Positions 17,246-26,109 of a stretch of 64,000 bases of DNA are shown here, one piece after another. Position numbers and translations under genes: made by a program. The notes under the pieces were generated by a model. The model was not told the DNA's origin, ran no database searches, and was given only the letters and a program-made list of their open reading frames with translations. Positions within the stretch are counted from its first letter, which is position 1. Every line of letters starts with the position of its first letter. The stretch spans positions 62,001 to 126,000 of the forward strand of contig JALEKK010000035.1 of assembly GCA_022769005.1 (NCBI GenBank). The letters are read 5' to 3'. This stretch comes from Lachnospiraceae bacterium (GTDB lineage Bacteria; Bacillota; Clostridia; Lachnospirales; Lachnospiraceae).

Positions 17246-18781
17246 TTATTTAACGATTAATGACTCTCCTGTCATTTCCGCAGGTTTTTCTATATCCATA
17301 ATTTCAAGAAGGGTAGGAGCTATATCACACAACCTTCCGCCTTCTCTGAGTTTAACGTCACCGTAATTAACCAATATAAACGGAACATCATTTGTTGTAT
17401 GGGCCGTAACACTCTTTCCGGTATAATTATCCAGCATTTTTTCGGCATTTCCGTGATCTGCGCAAATAAACAGAACTCCGTTTTTTTCGACTACAGCATC
17501 TTTAATTCTTCCGACACATGCGTCAACGGTTTCAACGGCGCTTACGGCGGCTTTCACCAATCCCGTATGACCTACCATATCAGGGTTGGCAAAGTTAACA
17601 ACTATAAAATCATACTTTCCTTCATTTACGGCGTTTACGACTCCGTCACACACTTCTTCCGCACTCATTTCAGGCTTTAAATCATATGTGGCAACCTTTG
17701 GAGACGGAACAAGGTATCTGTCTTCGCCTTCATAAGGAACTTCAACTCCTCCGTTGAAGAAAAACGTAACATGGGCATATTTCTCTGTTTCAGCCGTTCT
17801 AAGCTGCTTTAAACCTGCTTTTGAAATAATCTCTCCCAATGTGTTTTTAATTTCTTTATCTTCAAATGCCACAAGTTTATTAGGTATGGTTACATCATAG
17901 TCTGTCATACATACATATACTATGTCTTTTCTGGGACCTCTGTCGAAATGTGTGAATTCATCATCGCAAAAGGCTCTTGTAATTTCTCTTGCCCTGTCAG
18001 GTCTGAAATTAATGCAGATGAGAGAATCTCCGTCTTCCACACTGTGAACCTTGCCGCTGCTTGAAGAAACTACCGTAGGACGGATAAATTCATCCGTTTC
18101 ACCGTCTTCATATGACTGATAAACCGCCATTTCGGGACTGTATGCAAAAACGCCTTTGCCTTCAGTCATACATCTGTATGCCTGTTCAACTCTGTCCCAT
18201 CTGTTATCTCTGTCCATGGCATAGTAACGTCCGATAACCGTAGCAATCTTTCCTACTCCGATTTTTTTCATTTCTGCTTCAAGCTCTTTCACAAAGCCTA
18301 TGCCTGACTTAGGATCCGTATCTCTTCCGTCCGTAAATGCGTGAATCTGTACACTGTTTAATCCCTCTTTTTCCGCCATGTCAATAAGAGCATACAGATG
18401 CTTATTATATGAATGTACTCCGCCGTCAGACAATAATCCGCAAATATGAAGCGTGGATCCGTTCTTTTTGCAATTATCCATCGCCTTTAAAAACGCCTCG
18501 TTTTTATAAAACGAACCGTCTTCTATGGCATTGGAAATTCTTGTCAGATCCTGATAAACAACTCTTCCCGCTCCGATATTTAAATGTCCCACTTCGGAGT
18601 TTCCCATTTGTCCTTCCGGAAGTCCGACAGCCTCTCCCGATGCGTGGCCGTGAACAAAGGGATAATTAGCCATAAGGTCATCCATTACCGGAGTATTTGC
18701 CTTTCCTACTGCATTACCTCTCTTTTCATCACTTAATCCGTATCCGTCCAATATCATTAAAACAACCGGTTTACGTCTCAT
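17246..18781 (-). CDS. gpmI: 2,3-Bisphosphoglycerate-independent phosphoglycerate mutase
   Basis: Mn-dependent alkaline-phosphatase-superfamily enzyme interconverting 3- and 2-phosphoglycerate. Visible: N-terminal VVLMILDGYGLSDEKRGNAV with the metal Asp, GQMGNSEVGHLNIGAGRVVY holding the phospho-Ser, HAFTDGRDTDPKSG, FRPDRAREITRAF, and the C-terminal metal sites NFANPDMVGHTG and ADHGNAEKM. Length 511 is normal. It starts 2 nt after tpiA, so the two are co-transcribed. Confidence 0.98.
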   Translation of the reverse strand: MRRKPVVLMILDGYGLSDEKRGNAVGKANTPVMDDLMANYPFVHGHASGEAVGLPEGQMGNSEVGHLNIGAGRVVYQDLTRISNAIEDGSFYKNEAFLKAMDNCKKNGSTLHICGLLSDGGVHSYNKHLYALIDMAEKEGLNSVQIHAFTDGRDTDPKSGIGFVKELEAEMKKIGVGKIATVIGRYYAMDRDNRWDRVEQAYRCMTEGKGVFAYSPEMAVYQSYEDGETDEFIRPTVVSSSSGKVHSVEDGDSLICINFRPDRAREITRAFCDDEFTHFDRGPRKDIVYVCMTDYDVTIPNKLVAFEDKEIKNTLGEIISKAGLKQLRTAETEKYAHVTFFFNGGVEVPYEGEDRYLVPSPKVATYDLKPEMSAEEVCDGVVNAVNEGKYDFIVVNFANPDMVGHTGLVKAAVSAVETVDACVGRIKDAVVEKNGVLFICADHGNAEKMLDNYTGKSVTAHTTNDVPFILVNYGDVKLREGGRLCDIAPTLLEIMDIEKPAEMTGESLIVK

Positions 18782-18783
18782 TT

Positions 18784-19536
18784 TTATTTCTCCTTACAAT
18801 GAACTATGTCTACAAATTCGGGTTTTAATCCGGCGCCGCCGATAAGCCCTCCGTCTATATCAGGCATGGAAAATAATTCCTTTGCGTTTCCCACATTACA
18901 GCTTCCTCCGTAAAGAATATGGATATTATCCGCCGTCTCCTTGGAATACATCTCTTCAATCGTACTTCTTATCGATGCACAAACCTGCTCAGCCTGTTCG
19001 CCGGTGGCAACCTTTCCTGTTCCGATGGCCCATACAGGTTCATATGCAATAATAACTTTACATGCATCGGATTCACTTACATCGGCAAATGCCGATTTGA
19101 TCTGGGAGTTAATAAAATCCATAAATTTATTATTTTCTCTTGTTTCAAGATCTTCACCGCAACAAAGAATAGGAGTCATTCCTTTCGAAAGCGCTTTAAT
19201 GAGTTTTGCATGAACCATCTCATCGCTTTCTTTAAATATCTGTCTTCTTTCCGAATGTCCGATAATTACGGAATTAATTCCGATGCTCTGAAGCATATCG
19301 GCTGATATCTCTCCGGTGTAAGCACCCTTATCCTCAATATACATATTTTGGGCTCCGACCTTTACGTCGGTATCCTTCAATACATCGGATACGGTCTGTA
19401 ACGCAAGGAACGGAGGAAAAACATATACATCGGCATTGGCATCGGCAATCCCCGATTTTATTTCTTCGACAAAAATCCCGGCTTCCTCCGGCGTTTTATT
19501 CATCTTCCAATTTGCAGCAACTATTAATTTTCTCAT
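18784..19536 (-). CDS. tpiA: Triosephosphate isomerase
   Basis: Interconverts dihydroxyacetone phosphate and glyceraldehyde 3-phosphate. Visible: AANWKMNKTPEEA (Lys of the active site), IIGHSERRQIFKE (catalytic His), AYEPVWAIGTGKVA (catalytic Glu), ILYGGSCN and GGLIGGAGLKPEF. Length 250 is normal. ATG has AAAGGATATATT upstream. It leads the tpiA-gpmI pair; an extended -10 is at 19598-19606. Confidence 0.98.
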   Translation of the reverse strand: MRKLIVAANWKMNKTPEEAGIFVEEIKSGIADANADVYVFPPFLALQTVSDVLKDTDVKVGAQNMYIEDKGAYTGEISADMLQSIGINSVIIGHSERRQIFKESDEMVHAKLIKALSKGMTPILCCGEDLETRENNKFMDFINSQIKSAFADVSESDACKVIIAYEPVWAIGTGKVATGEQAEQVCASIRSTIEEMYSKETADNIHILYGGSCNVGNAKELFSMPDIDGGLIGGAGLKPEFVDIVHCKEK

Positions 19537-19597
19537 AATATATCCTTTACATTATATTTTCGGTATTTTTACTATAAATGATATAAATACGCCAATT

Positions 19598-19606
19598 ATT
19601 ATATCA
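19598..19606 (-). promoter_or_regulatory. tpiA: Extended -10 promoter of tpiA
   Basis: Minus strand TGATATAAT (TG-N-TATAAT) about 62 nt upstream of the tpiA start. No recognisable -35. Confidence 0.42.
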
Positions 19607-19698
19607 TATAAATATATTCATAGTATCCCCTCTTGCCTTCCAAATATATTTATAATTAAACAGACTGTCCGCATTATTCATAAATAAACTTAATGTAT

Positions 19699-19774
19699 AA
19701 AAACCTCTTACATAAAACAACATATATGCAACAGTAAAATCTGTTCGAATCAGTATATTGCATATATGCTCTTT
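19699..19774 (-). terminator. Large hairpin terminator after pgk
   Basis: Outer arms CCTCTTA (19704-19710) and TAAGAGG (19768-19774), with an inner inverted repeat CATATATGCA...TGCATATATG, form a long structured stem. On the minus strand it is followed by TTTTT. It lies 30 nt after the pgk stop. Confidence 0.72.
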
Positions 19775-19805
19775 ACATAAGAGGCTAATTAAAATCACAT
19801 TAAAA

Positions 19806-21005
19806 TCAGTCTTTATTATCTACTGCTTTAACACCCGGAAGTTCCTTGCCTTCAAGGAATTCAAGAGACGCTCCGCCGCCTGTTGAAATATGAGAAAATC
19901 TGTCTCCGTATCCCAATTGATTAACGGCTGCCGCGGAGTCACCTCCTCCGACAACTGTTATGGCATCTTTAAGATTACCCATGGCCTCGGCAATCGCAAT
20001 TGTACCCTTTGCAAAATTAGGAAATTCGAATACACCCATAGGTCCGTTCCAAATTACCGTTCCGGCACCTTCAAGGGCCTTGGCAAATAATTCTCTTGTC
20101 TTTGGTCCTATGTCCATTCCCATTTCATCATCCGCAATTTCATTTGCTTTTACTACTCTGTATTCCGCATCGTTTGAGAACTCTTTTGTTACAACGACAT
20201 CGATTGGGAATAACAACTGTACTCCCAAAGCTCCGGCCTTGAATATCATTTCCTTTGCATAATCAATGTAATCTTCCTCAACAATGGACTTACCTACGTT
20301 TCCGCCCATGGCCTTGATGAACGTAAACATCATACCGCCGCCTATAATAAGCTTATCCACCTTCTCAAGAAGATTTGAAATAACGGAAATTTTTGATGAT
20401 ACCTTTGCTCCTCCGAGAATTGAAACAAGAGGTCTCTTAGGATTATTGGTTACGCTTCCGAGATAATCAAGTTCCTGCTTCATAAGATATCCGATAACAC
20501 AGTGATCCACAAACTTACATACTCCTGCCGTAGAACAGTGAGCTCTGTGTGCCGTACCGAATGCATCATTTACATACACATCGCAAAGTGATGCCAATTC
20601 CTTTGAAAATGAATCTTCGTTTTTTGTTTCTTCCGGTCTGAAACGCACATTCTGAAGAAGACATACTTCTCCGTCCTTCAGTTCGCTTACGATTTTCTTT
20701 GCATTTTCTCCGACAACATTGTCGTCATTTGCAAATTTTACTTCCGTTCCGAGTAATTCTGAAAGTCTTTTTGCCACAGGTTCAAGGGAGAGCTCAGGAA
20801 CCACGTTGCCCTTAGGCTTGCCCAGATGTGAGCAGAGAATAACCCTTCCGCCGTCTGCAATAAGTTTTTTAATTGTCGGCAATGATGATACTATTCTTGT
20901 GTCATCAGTAATAACGCCGTTGTCAATAGGAACGTTGAAATCGCATCTGCAAAGAACTCTGAGTCCCGATACATTTATGTCATCTACAGTCTTCTTATTA
21001 AGCAT
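19806..21005 (-). CDS. pgk: Phosphoglycerate kinase
   Basis: Transfers phosphate from 1,3-bisphosphoglycerate to ADP. Visible: N-terminal [74 protein letters not shown], and [11 protein letters not shown] near the C-terminus. Length 399 is normal. GGAGGG lies 11 nt before the ATG. It follows gap by 113 nt with no clear terminator between, so read-through from gap is likely. Confidence 0.98.
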   Translation of the reverse strand: MLNKKTVDDINVSGLRVLCRCDFNVPIDNGVITDDTRIVSSLPTIKKLIADGGRVILCSHLGKPKGNVVPELSLEPVAKRLSELLGTEVKFANDDNVVGENAKKIVSELKDGEVCLLQNVRFRPEETKNEDSFSKELASLCDVYVNDAFGTAHRAHCSTAGVCKFVDHCVIGYLMKQELDYLGSVTNNPKRPLVSILGGAKVSSKISVISNLLEKVDKLIIGGGMMFTFIKAMGGNVGKSIVEEDYIDYAKEMIFKAGALGVQLLFPIDVVVTKEFSNDAEYRVVKANEIADDEMGMDIGPKTRELFAKALEGAGTVIWNGPMGVFEFPNFAKGTIAIAEAMGNLKDAITVVGGGDSAAAVNQLGYGDRFSHISTGGGASLEFLEGKELPGVKAVDNKD

Positions 21006-21118
21006 TTCGGAATAATCCCTCCAAATTTATACTACTATATATTTACTCAAAAATAAGGACAGCATAAATATAACAATATGCCATCCCCATTCCGCTAACT
21101 ATGGTACAAATATATTAA

Positions 21119-22147
21119 TTAAATCTGTGTTTCAAGATATTTAATTGTTCTGCACATCTGTGTTGTATATGAATTCTCGTTATCATACCATGCCGATACT
21201 TCAACCAATGTCTTACCGTTAGGCATTGGACTGCATAATGTTAATGTAGCGTCAAATAATGAACCGAAACGCATTCCTATTATGTCGCTTGATACAATAT
21301 GCTCTTCAGTATATCCGAAAGATTCGTTTGTTGCAGCCTTCATTGCCGCATTAACCTGCTCTTCGGTAACAACACCGTCAACTACCGCATAAAGCATTGT
21401 AATTGAACCTGTAGGTGTAGGAACTCTGAGGGCCGCACCGGTAAGTTTGCCGTTCAGTTCAGGAATAACAAGTCCGATTGCCTTAGCCGCACCTGATGAT
21501 GACGGAACAATATTGATTCCCGCAGCTCTTGATCTTCTGAGATTTCCCTTTCTCTGTGAGCTGTCAAGAAGCATCTGATCACCCGTATATGCATGAACTG
21601 TCTTCATGATGCCGGATTCGATAGGTACTAAGTCGTTAAGAGCTTTAGCCATCGGTGCAAGACAGTTTGTTGTACATGATGCGGCAGAAATAATCTGATC
21701 GTCTTTTGTTAATGTAGTATGATTTGTATTGTAAACAATCGTCTTAAGATCATTACCTGCAGGTGCTGAAATAACTACCTTCTTTGCGCCGGCTTCAATA
21801 TGAGCCATTGATTTCTCTTTCGATGTATAGAAACCTGTACACTCAAGAACGCAATCAACATCCAATTCTTTCCAAGGGAGATCCTTTGCGTCTCTCTCTC
21901 CGTAAATCTTAACAGTCTTACCCTTAACCGTAATTGTGCCTGCTTCGTCGTCTGCCGTAATTAAATCTTCCTCTCCGAAGTTAACGATTCTTCCCTGTGT
22001 TGAATCGTACTTTAAAAGATATGCCAATACAGAAGGCTTGGATAAATCGTTAACCGCAACAATTTCAAAATCCTTCTCTTCAAACATCTGTCTAAAAGCT
22101 AATCTTCCAATGCGCCCAAAACCATTGATAGCAACCTTTACTGACAT
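21119..22147 (-). CDS. gap: Glyceraldehyde-3-phosphate dehydrogenase, type I
   Basis: NAD-dependent oxidative phosphorylation of glyceraldehyde 3-phosphate. Visible: [51 protein letters not shown] with the catalytic Cys, [26 protein letters not shown], and [12 protein letters not shown]. Length 342 is normal. AGGAGGG precedes the ATG. No cggR-type regulator is next to it. Promoter at 22319-22347. Confidence 0.98.
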   Translation of the reverse strand: MSVKVAINGFGRIGRLAFRQMFEEKDFEIVAVNDLSKPSVLAYLLKYDSTQGRIVNFGEEDLITADDEAGTITVKGKTVKIYGERDAKDLPWKELDVDCVLECTGFYTSKEKSMAHIEAGAKKVVISAPAGNDLKTIVYNTNHTTLTKDDQIISAASCTTNCLAPMAKALNDLVPIESGIMKTVHAYTGDQMLLDSSQRKGNLRRSRAAGINIVPSSSGAAKAIGLVIPELNGKLTGAALRVPTPTGSITMLYAVVDGVVTEEQVNAAMKAATNESFGYTEEHIVSSDIIGMRFGSLFDATLTLCSPMPNGKTLVEVSAWYDNENSYTTQMCRTIKYLETQI

Positions 22148-22318
22148 TATTTCCCTCCTAAAAACTTACCGTTATAAATCAAAACATTTACATTGTATCT
22201 AAACAATAATGGATTGGCAAGTTTTTTGCCATCTTTTTTTTTTGACATTTTTACGGTTAATGCATTAATACATAGGCAATCCCGCAATATTCTTTCATAA
22301 ATTATCTTTTATTGTGTT

Positions 22319-22347
22319 ATTATATACGGAGTTGTTTTTTGTTACAA
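22319..22347 (-). promoter_or_regulatory. gap: Promoter of gap
   Basis: Minus strand TTGTAA (22347-22342), 17-nt spacer, TATAAT (22324-22319). This leaves a leader of about 165 nt before the gap start codon. The leader contains a short GGCAA/TTGCC hairpin near 22215-22229. Confidence 0.58.
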
Positions 22348-22408
22348 ACAAATGTATTCGGTTTTATATACATAATCGTCATCAATTTTCAATAACGCTC
22401 CTACCATG

Positions 22409-22431
22409 TGGTTTTCGATTTTTGAAAACCA
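22409..22431. repeat. 8-bp inverted repeat between the gap and PHP promoters
   Basis: Perfect arms TGGTTTTC and GAAAACCA with a 7-nt loop, about 30 nt upstream of the PHP promoter -35 and 60 nt upstream of the gap -35. No T tract follows directly on either strand, so an operator is more likely than a terminator. The rest of the 415-nt gap between gap and the PHP gene holds only the two promoters. Confidence 0.5.
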
Positions 22432-22462
22432 TTTTGAAATCATGCGGCAAACCTATTGTTTC

Positions 22463-22490
22463 TTGACTTTATTATGTTTTTATATATACT
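22463..22490 (+). promoter_or_regulatory. Promoter of the PHP phosphatase gene
   Basis: TTGACT (22463-22468), 16-nt spacer, TATACT (22485-22490), about 72 nt before the ATG. Confidence 0.58.
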
Positions 22491-22562
22491 TTTCTTACCG
22501 CATAAGAAGCGTTTAAGTGATAATTTATTGAGAAATTATATTGAATAAATGTGAGGTTTTTA

Positions 22563-23390
22563 ATGAATAAATTATATGATTTACATTTGCACAGTAAATT
22601 TTCTTCGGATTCCGAATCGAATCCGGAAGAAATTGTATTAAATGCCGCAGATATGGGATTGTCGGGAATATGCTTTACCGATCACAATGATTTTAATTAT
22701 TTTTCACCCGACGGTAAATCCGTATTCGATTTGGATCAGGAATCATACTATGAATATTTATCCGATTTAAAAGAAAAAAACAAAGATAAGCTTGATATTC
22801 TTATAGGAATCGAACAGGGACTTACTCCCGGCGCCGCGGATCTTATTGAGAATTTCGATAAAGAGAATAAATATGATTTTATAATCGGTTCGACTCACGT
22901 AGTTGACGGAGTCGATCCGTATTACATAGACTTTTGGTCCGAAAGAGAACCGAAAGAGCGCATAAGAAGATATTTTGAGAACGTGTATGATTCCGTTTGC
23001 AACATTTCTAATTTTGACGTGTACGGACACTTGGACTATATTGTAAGATATGTTCCCGGTAATCATACAAGAGGTCAGATAGGAATAATGCTTCCGTATG
23101 ATCTGATTCGTGAAATATTAAAGACACTTATCGAAAAAGGAAAAGGTATAGAAATAAATACCGCCGGCGCATGGAAAAGTAATGTCGGTGATTATAATCC
23201 AAATACATCCATATTGAAAATGTATAAGGATCTCGGAGGCGAAATAATTACCGTAGGAGCCGATTCTCATAAAGCCGGCGATGTGGGAAGACTTGTAAAA
23301 GAAGCTAACGAGCTCCTTATTGAAACCGGATTTAAATACAGCACCGTTTTCAGAAACAGAAAACCTGAATTTATTACTCTTGAGTCTTAA
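22563..23390 (+). CDS. PHP-domain phosphatase, histidinol-phosphatase (HisJ-like)
   Basis: Trinuclear-metal PHP phosphoesterase of the HisJ-like histidinol-phosphatase branch. Visible metal motifs: YDLHLHSKFSSDSES, ICFTDHNDFNYFSP, ILIGIEQGLTP, FIIGSTHVVDGVD, DVYGHLDYIVRYVPG and TVGADSHKAGDVGR. Length 275 with the ATG at 22563, which has GAGG six nt before; a GTG at 22551 is in frame but contains the ribosome site. No other his genes are in the window and the gene is alone in its unit, so use of histidinol phosphate rather than another phosphomonoester is inferred from family only. Confidence 0.85.
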   Translation: MNKLYDLHLHSKFSSDSESNPEEIVLNAADMGLSGICFTDHNDFNYFSPDGKSVFDLDQESYYEYLSDLKEKNKDKLDILIGIEQGLTPGAADLIENFDKENKYDFIIGSTHVVDGVDPYYIDFWSEREPKERIRRYFENVYDSVCNISNFDVYGHLDYIVRYVPGNHTRGQIGIMLPYDLIREILKTLIEKGKGIEINTAGAWKSNVGDYNPNTSILKMYKDLGGEIITVGADSHKAGDVGRLVKEANELLIETGFKYSTVFRNRKPEFITLES

Positions 23391-23412
23391 TATTTTCACA
23401 ATATACATATAT

Positions 23413-23454
23413 AAAAAGCTGCACACTCCGAAATACCGGCGCGTGCAGCTTTTT
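23413..23454. terminator. Bidirectional terminator after the PHP gene
   Basis: AAAAAGCTGCAC (23413-23424) and GTGCAGCTTTTT (23443-23454) form a 12-bp stem with A/T tracts on both sides. It serves the PHP gene on plus and the unknown gene at 23484 on minus. Confidence 0.85.
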
Positions 23455-23483
23455 ATTTAAATAAATTACGGTGCTGAAATAAA

Positions 23484-24023
23484 TCAGCCTCTTGGCAATA
23501 ATTCTGCAATCATATTGATATACCAATCAAGGTTTTCTCTCTTAATGTCAGAAAGCTGGAATTTTGTTCCGTCCTTAAGCATAAGGTATGATGATTCACC
23601 TGAAGCTAAATCTTTGATGAACTTATCATATCCCTCTGCTCCTTCTTTTACTTCAGCAAATTCAATCCAGTCAATAGAGCGATATCTTTCTCCGTCCGTA
23701 ACTCTGACTTCAACATAAATTCTGCCTGATGGGAGAACACTGAATAATCCCATAATAGGCGAACCCTGAGTCGTTGAAATCTTAACGTTAGGATATTGAC
23801 TTACTATTGTAAGGTTAGGAACTTTTCCGTCGTTACCCTTAACATATGTGGTATTGAGAAGCTTCATAAGTGAGCATAAACAAAGAATCTCAAATGTATT
23901 GTACATCTCATCTTTAAACTGCTTAACGATATTGAAGGCTTCGTTCTCCTCCCAGCCGTTAGCTATGTAAAAATTAATAATATCCTGTGTTTCGTTATCA
24001 ACACCTCTCACATTCATTGACAT
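23484..24023 (-). CDS. Protein of unknown function (179 aa)
   Basis: I do not recognise this protein. It has an N-terminal helical part (DNETQDIINFYIANGWEENE, then a Cys pair in EILCLCSLMK), a central beta-rich part (VKISTTQGSPIMGLFSVLPS, RIYVEVRVTDGERYRS), and an acidic helical C-terminus ending ELLPRG. No signal peptide or membrane segment is visible. ATG at 24023 has AAGGAG nine nt upstream; the ATG at 24029 is too close to that site. It follows metA by 89 nt but has its own extended -10 promoter with a 14-bp palindrome, and ends at a terminator. Codon use is like its neighbours. Confidence 0.8.
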   Translation of the reverse strand: MSMNVRGVDNETQDIINFYIANGWEENEAFNIVKQFKDEMYNTFEILCLCSLMKLLNTTYVKGNDGKVPNLTIVSQYPNVKISTTQGSPIMGLFSVLPSGRIYVEVRVTDGERYRSIDWIEFAEVKEGAEGYDKFIKDLASGESSYLMLKDGTKFQLSDIKRENLDWYINMIAELLPRG

Positions 24024-24056
24024 TGTCATAATCTCCTTCTCTAAAATGTAATTGAA

Positions 24057-24085
24057 ATTATATCAAATTTTTGTAATTAATTACA
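24057..24085 (-). promoter_or_regulatory. Extended -10 promoter with palindromic operator-like site
   Basis: Minus strand TGATATAAT (24065-24057) is an extended -10. Six nt upstream lies the perfect palindrome TGTAATTAATTACA (24072-24085), in the place of a -35. This layout suggests a regulated promoter for the unknown gene at 23484-24023. Confidence 0.5.
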
Positions 24086-24112
24086 GTACAAATAATAATA
24101 TCCGTAATAAAT

Positions 24113-25024
24113 TTATTCATCCAATATATACGGTGTTACCTGATATACGTAGTAATTAATCCAATTTGTATAAAGGGCATTTGCGTGTGATCTCCACTGC
24201 ATTCTCGGACGTTTTGCAGGATTATTGTCAGGATAATAGTGTACCGGAATATTCGGCTTTAATCTGGCATATAAATCTCTTTTATATTCACTGTCGAGGG
24301 CAAATCTGTCATATTCCGGATGCCCCATAACAAACACGTTTTTGCCGTTTTCGGCCGTGACAAGATATAATCCGGCCTCTCTTGAATCGGCCAAAACCTT
24401 AAATACAGGATTGGACAGAACATCTTCCCTGCACACCTCGGTATATCTTGAGTGAGGAGCATAGAACACATCGTCGAATCCTCTTACGAGAGGGTCCTTT
24501 CTGTGTATTACATGATGAAGATATACACCCGATAACTTTTCTTTCTTCATACGCTTCCTTACGCCGTAATGGTAATACATACCGGCTTGAGCCGCCCAAC
24601 ATATATGAAGCGTACTTGTAACATGATCCTTTGACCAGTCCATTACTTCCGTTATTTCGTCCCAATAGTTGACTTCTTCAAAGTCAAGCTTTTCTATGGG
24701 AGCTCCCGTGATAATCATCCCGTCAAAGTTTTTATGCTTAATTTCGTCGAATGAAATATAGAACTTTTCAAGATGAGATGCTTTAGTGTGTTTTGAAGCA
24801 TGTGACTTCATTTTTAAAAAGCTTACATTTAACTGAAGCGGCGTGTTGGATAACGATCTTAGAAGATCAAGTTCTGTTGCTTCCTTTAACGGCATAAGAT
24901 TGACTATAACAATTTTCAGAGGACGAATCTCCTGGGATAACGCCCTGCTTTCATCCATTACGAAAATGTTTTCCGATTCTAATTGCTGTTTTGCGGGAAG
25001 GTCGCTCTGTATTTTGATTGGCAC
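24113..25024 (-). CDS. metA: Homoserine O-acetyltransferase (MetA family)
   Basis: Acylates the hydroxyl of homoserine, the first committed step to methionine. GTG at 25024 (GGAGG seven nt before) gives family numbering exactly: MPIKIQSDLP start, Lys47 in MPLK, Cys142 nucleophile in HICWAAQAG, and HPEYDR with the catalytic His/Glu. Residue 111 is Glu (TGAPIE). In MetA proteins Glu here goes with acetyl-CoA and Gly with succinyl-CoA, so acetyl-CoA is predicted despite the common annotation as succinyltransferase. Length 303 is normal. Promoter at 25092-25120; the leader can form a hairpin just 5' of the ribosome site. No SAM riboswitch is seen. Confidence 0.94.
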   Translation of the reverse strand: MPIKIQSDLPAKQQLESENIFVMDESRALSQEIRPLKIVIVNLMPLKEATELDLLRSLSNTPLQLNVSFLKMKSHASKHTKASHLEKFYISFDEIKHKNFDGMIITGAPIEKLDFEEVNYWDEITEVMDWSKDHVTSTLHICWAAQAGMYYHYGVRKRMKKEKLSGVYLHHVIHRKDPLVRGFDDVFYAPHSRYTEVCREDVLSNPVFKVLADSREAGLYLVTAENGKNVFVMGHPEYDRFALDSEYKRDLYARLKPNIPVHYYPDNNPAKRPRMQWRSHANALYTNWINYYVYQVTPYILDE

Positions 25025-25036
25025 AGCATCACCTCC

Positions 25037-25082
25037 TAACATATGTTTTGCATTAAGTAATTATCTTAGTTACATATGGTTA
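25037..25082 (-). other. metA: metA leader hairpin next to the ribosome binding site
   Basis: In the metA leader, TAACCATATG (25082-25073) can pair with CATATGTTA (25045-25037), nine pairs with one bulged C, ending at the GGAGG. The two CATATG cores are 33 bp apart, so the same sequence could also be two operator half-sites near +10. Confidence 0.35.
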
Positions 25083-25091
25083 ATTGGCATA

Positions 25092-25120
25092 ATAATACAA
25101 TACATCGCTTATTTTTACAA
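25092..25120 (-). promoter_or_regulatory. metA: Promoter of metA
   Basis: Minus strand TTGTAA (25120-25115), 17-nt spacer, TATTAT (25097-25092). It lies just past the proC stop codon, so metA can be transcribed separately from proC. Confidence 0.55.
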
Positions 25121-25133
25121 GGTCACGCACATA

Positions 25134-25931
25134 TCAGTCTTTATTCTCACACTTGTTGTAACAGGCTTCCGTTGCTTTAAACAGCGCCTTTCTGAACCCG
25201 TGTTCTTCCAGTTGTTCCACGGCTCTTATGGTAGTACCTCCCGGAGAACATACTCTGTCCTTTAACACGCCGGGATGTTCTCCGGATTCAAGAACCATTT
25301 TTGCTGAGCCCAGTACCGTTTGAGCAACAAATTTATATGCATCATCTCTCGACATACCGTATTTTACAACGCTGTCCGCAAGAGCTTCTATAAACAAAAA
25401 CACATAAGCCGGTGAAGATCCGCTTGCGCATACAACCGAACTCATAAGCTTTTCAGACACTTTTACGGCTCTTCCGAAAGAATTAAAAAATTCTTCCAAA
25501 AACTCTTTTTCTTTTTCATCAAATAATCCGTCATCATAACAGTATCCGGTCATACCTTCACCCACAAGGGCAGGTGTATTCGGCATCAGTCTGACTATAC
25601 GAACTTTTTTCCCAAACATACCGATAAGGGTATCAACTGATATGTTAGGAGCAAGCGAAATAATTATTTTAGATTCATCGATATACTCTCTGATTTCATT
25701 TACCACATTTTCATATACCTGCGGCTTAATGGAAAAAATAATATATTTACTCGATTTTACACAATCCGCATTTGACGCAAAATGACGTACACCTGTCTTT
25801 TCCGCTATTCCGCCGGCTTTTTCAAAAGACCTGTCCGTAATTCCTATTTTCTCCGGGGCAACAGATAAAAGTGCTCCCTTTAACATGGCATATCCCATAT
25901 TGCCTGTGCCGATAAATCCTATATTATCCAT
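25134..25931 (-). CDS. proC: Pyrroline-5-carboxylate reductase
   Basis: Last step of proline synthesis: NAD(P)H reduction of pyrroline-5-carboxylate. Visible: Rossmann start IGFIGTGNMGYAMLKG, IIFSIKPQVYENV, VRLMPNTPALVGEGMTGYC, and the C-terminal dimer/active-site block ASGSSPAYVFLFIEALAD with VCSPGGTTIRAVEQLEEHG. ATG at 25931 has GAGGG upstream; the 13 extra upstream codons of the open frame are not family-like. Length 265 is normal. proA and proB are not nearby. Confidence 0.96.
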   Translation of the reverse strand: MDNIGFIGTGNMGYAMLKGALLSVAPEKIGITDRSFEKAGGIAEKTGVRHFASNADCVKSSKYIIFSIKPQVYENVVNEIREYIDESKIIISLAPNISVDTLIGMFGKKVRIVRLMPNTPALVGEGMTGYCYDDGLFDEKEKEFLEEFFNSFGRAVKVSEKLMSSVVCASGSSPAYVFLFIEALADSVVKYGMSRDDAYKFVAQTVLGSAKMVLESGEHPGVLKDRVCSPGGTTIRAVEQLEEHGFRKALFKATEACYNKCENKD

Positions 25932-26004
25932 AAATTTCCCTCTGTTATTACAACAAATAAAATAATACAAATCTGTGATAATGTTACATATAATAACTCA
26001 ATTC

Positions 26005-26060
26005 AAAAAAGCGAGAGCCTCATCTTTGAGACATTTATCTCTGATGAATATTCACCCGCT
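26005..26060 (-). terminator. Terminator after the aminotransferase gene
   Basis: Minus strand: GCGGG...CTCGC outer arms with inner TCATC/GATGA and GAGA/TCTC pairings, followed by six T (26010-26005). Stem imperfect. Confidence 0.5.
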
Positions 26061-26109
26061 TCCTTTTATTAACATTCTTAAATTATATTTTTTCGAATCA
26101 ATCAATACT

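Noticed and set aside
19604..19798. 64-codon minus-strand open frame between tpiA and pgk
   Set aside because: It overlaps the pgk terminator hairpin and the tpiA promoter and has no ribosome site.
22214..22240. GGCAA/TTGCC hairpin followed by ten T on the plus strand
   Set aside because: It looks like a terminator, but no plus-strand gene precedes it; it lies in the gap leader and its stem is only 5 bp.
25025..25133. SAM riboswitch upstream of metA
   Set aside because: The leader is only about 60 nt and shows none of the conserved S-box helices.
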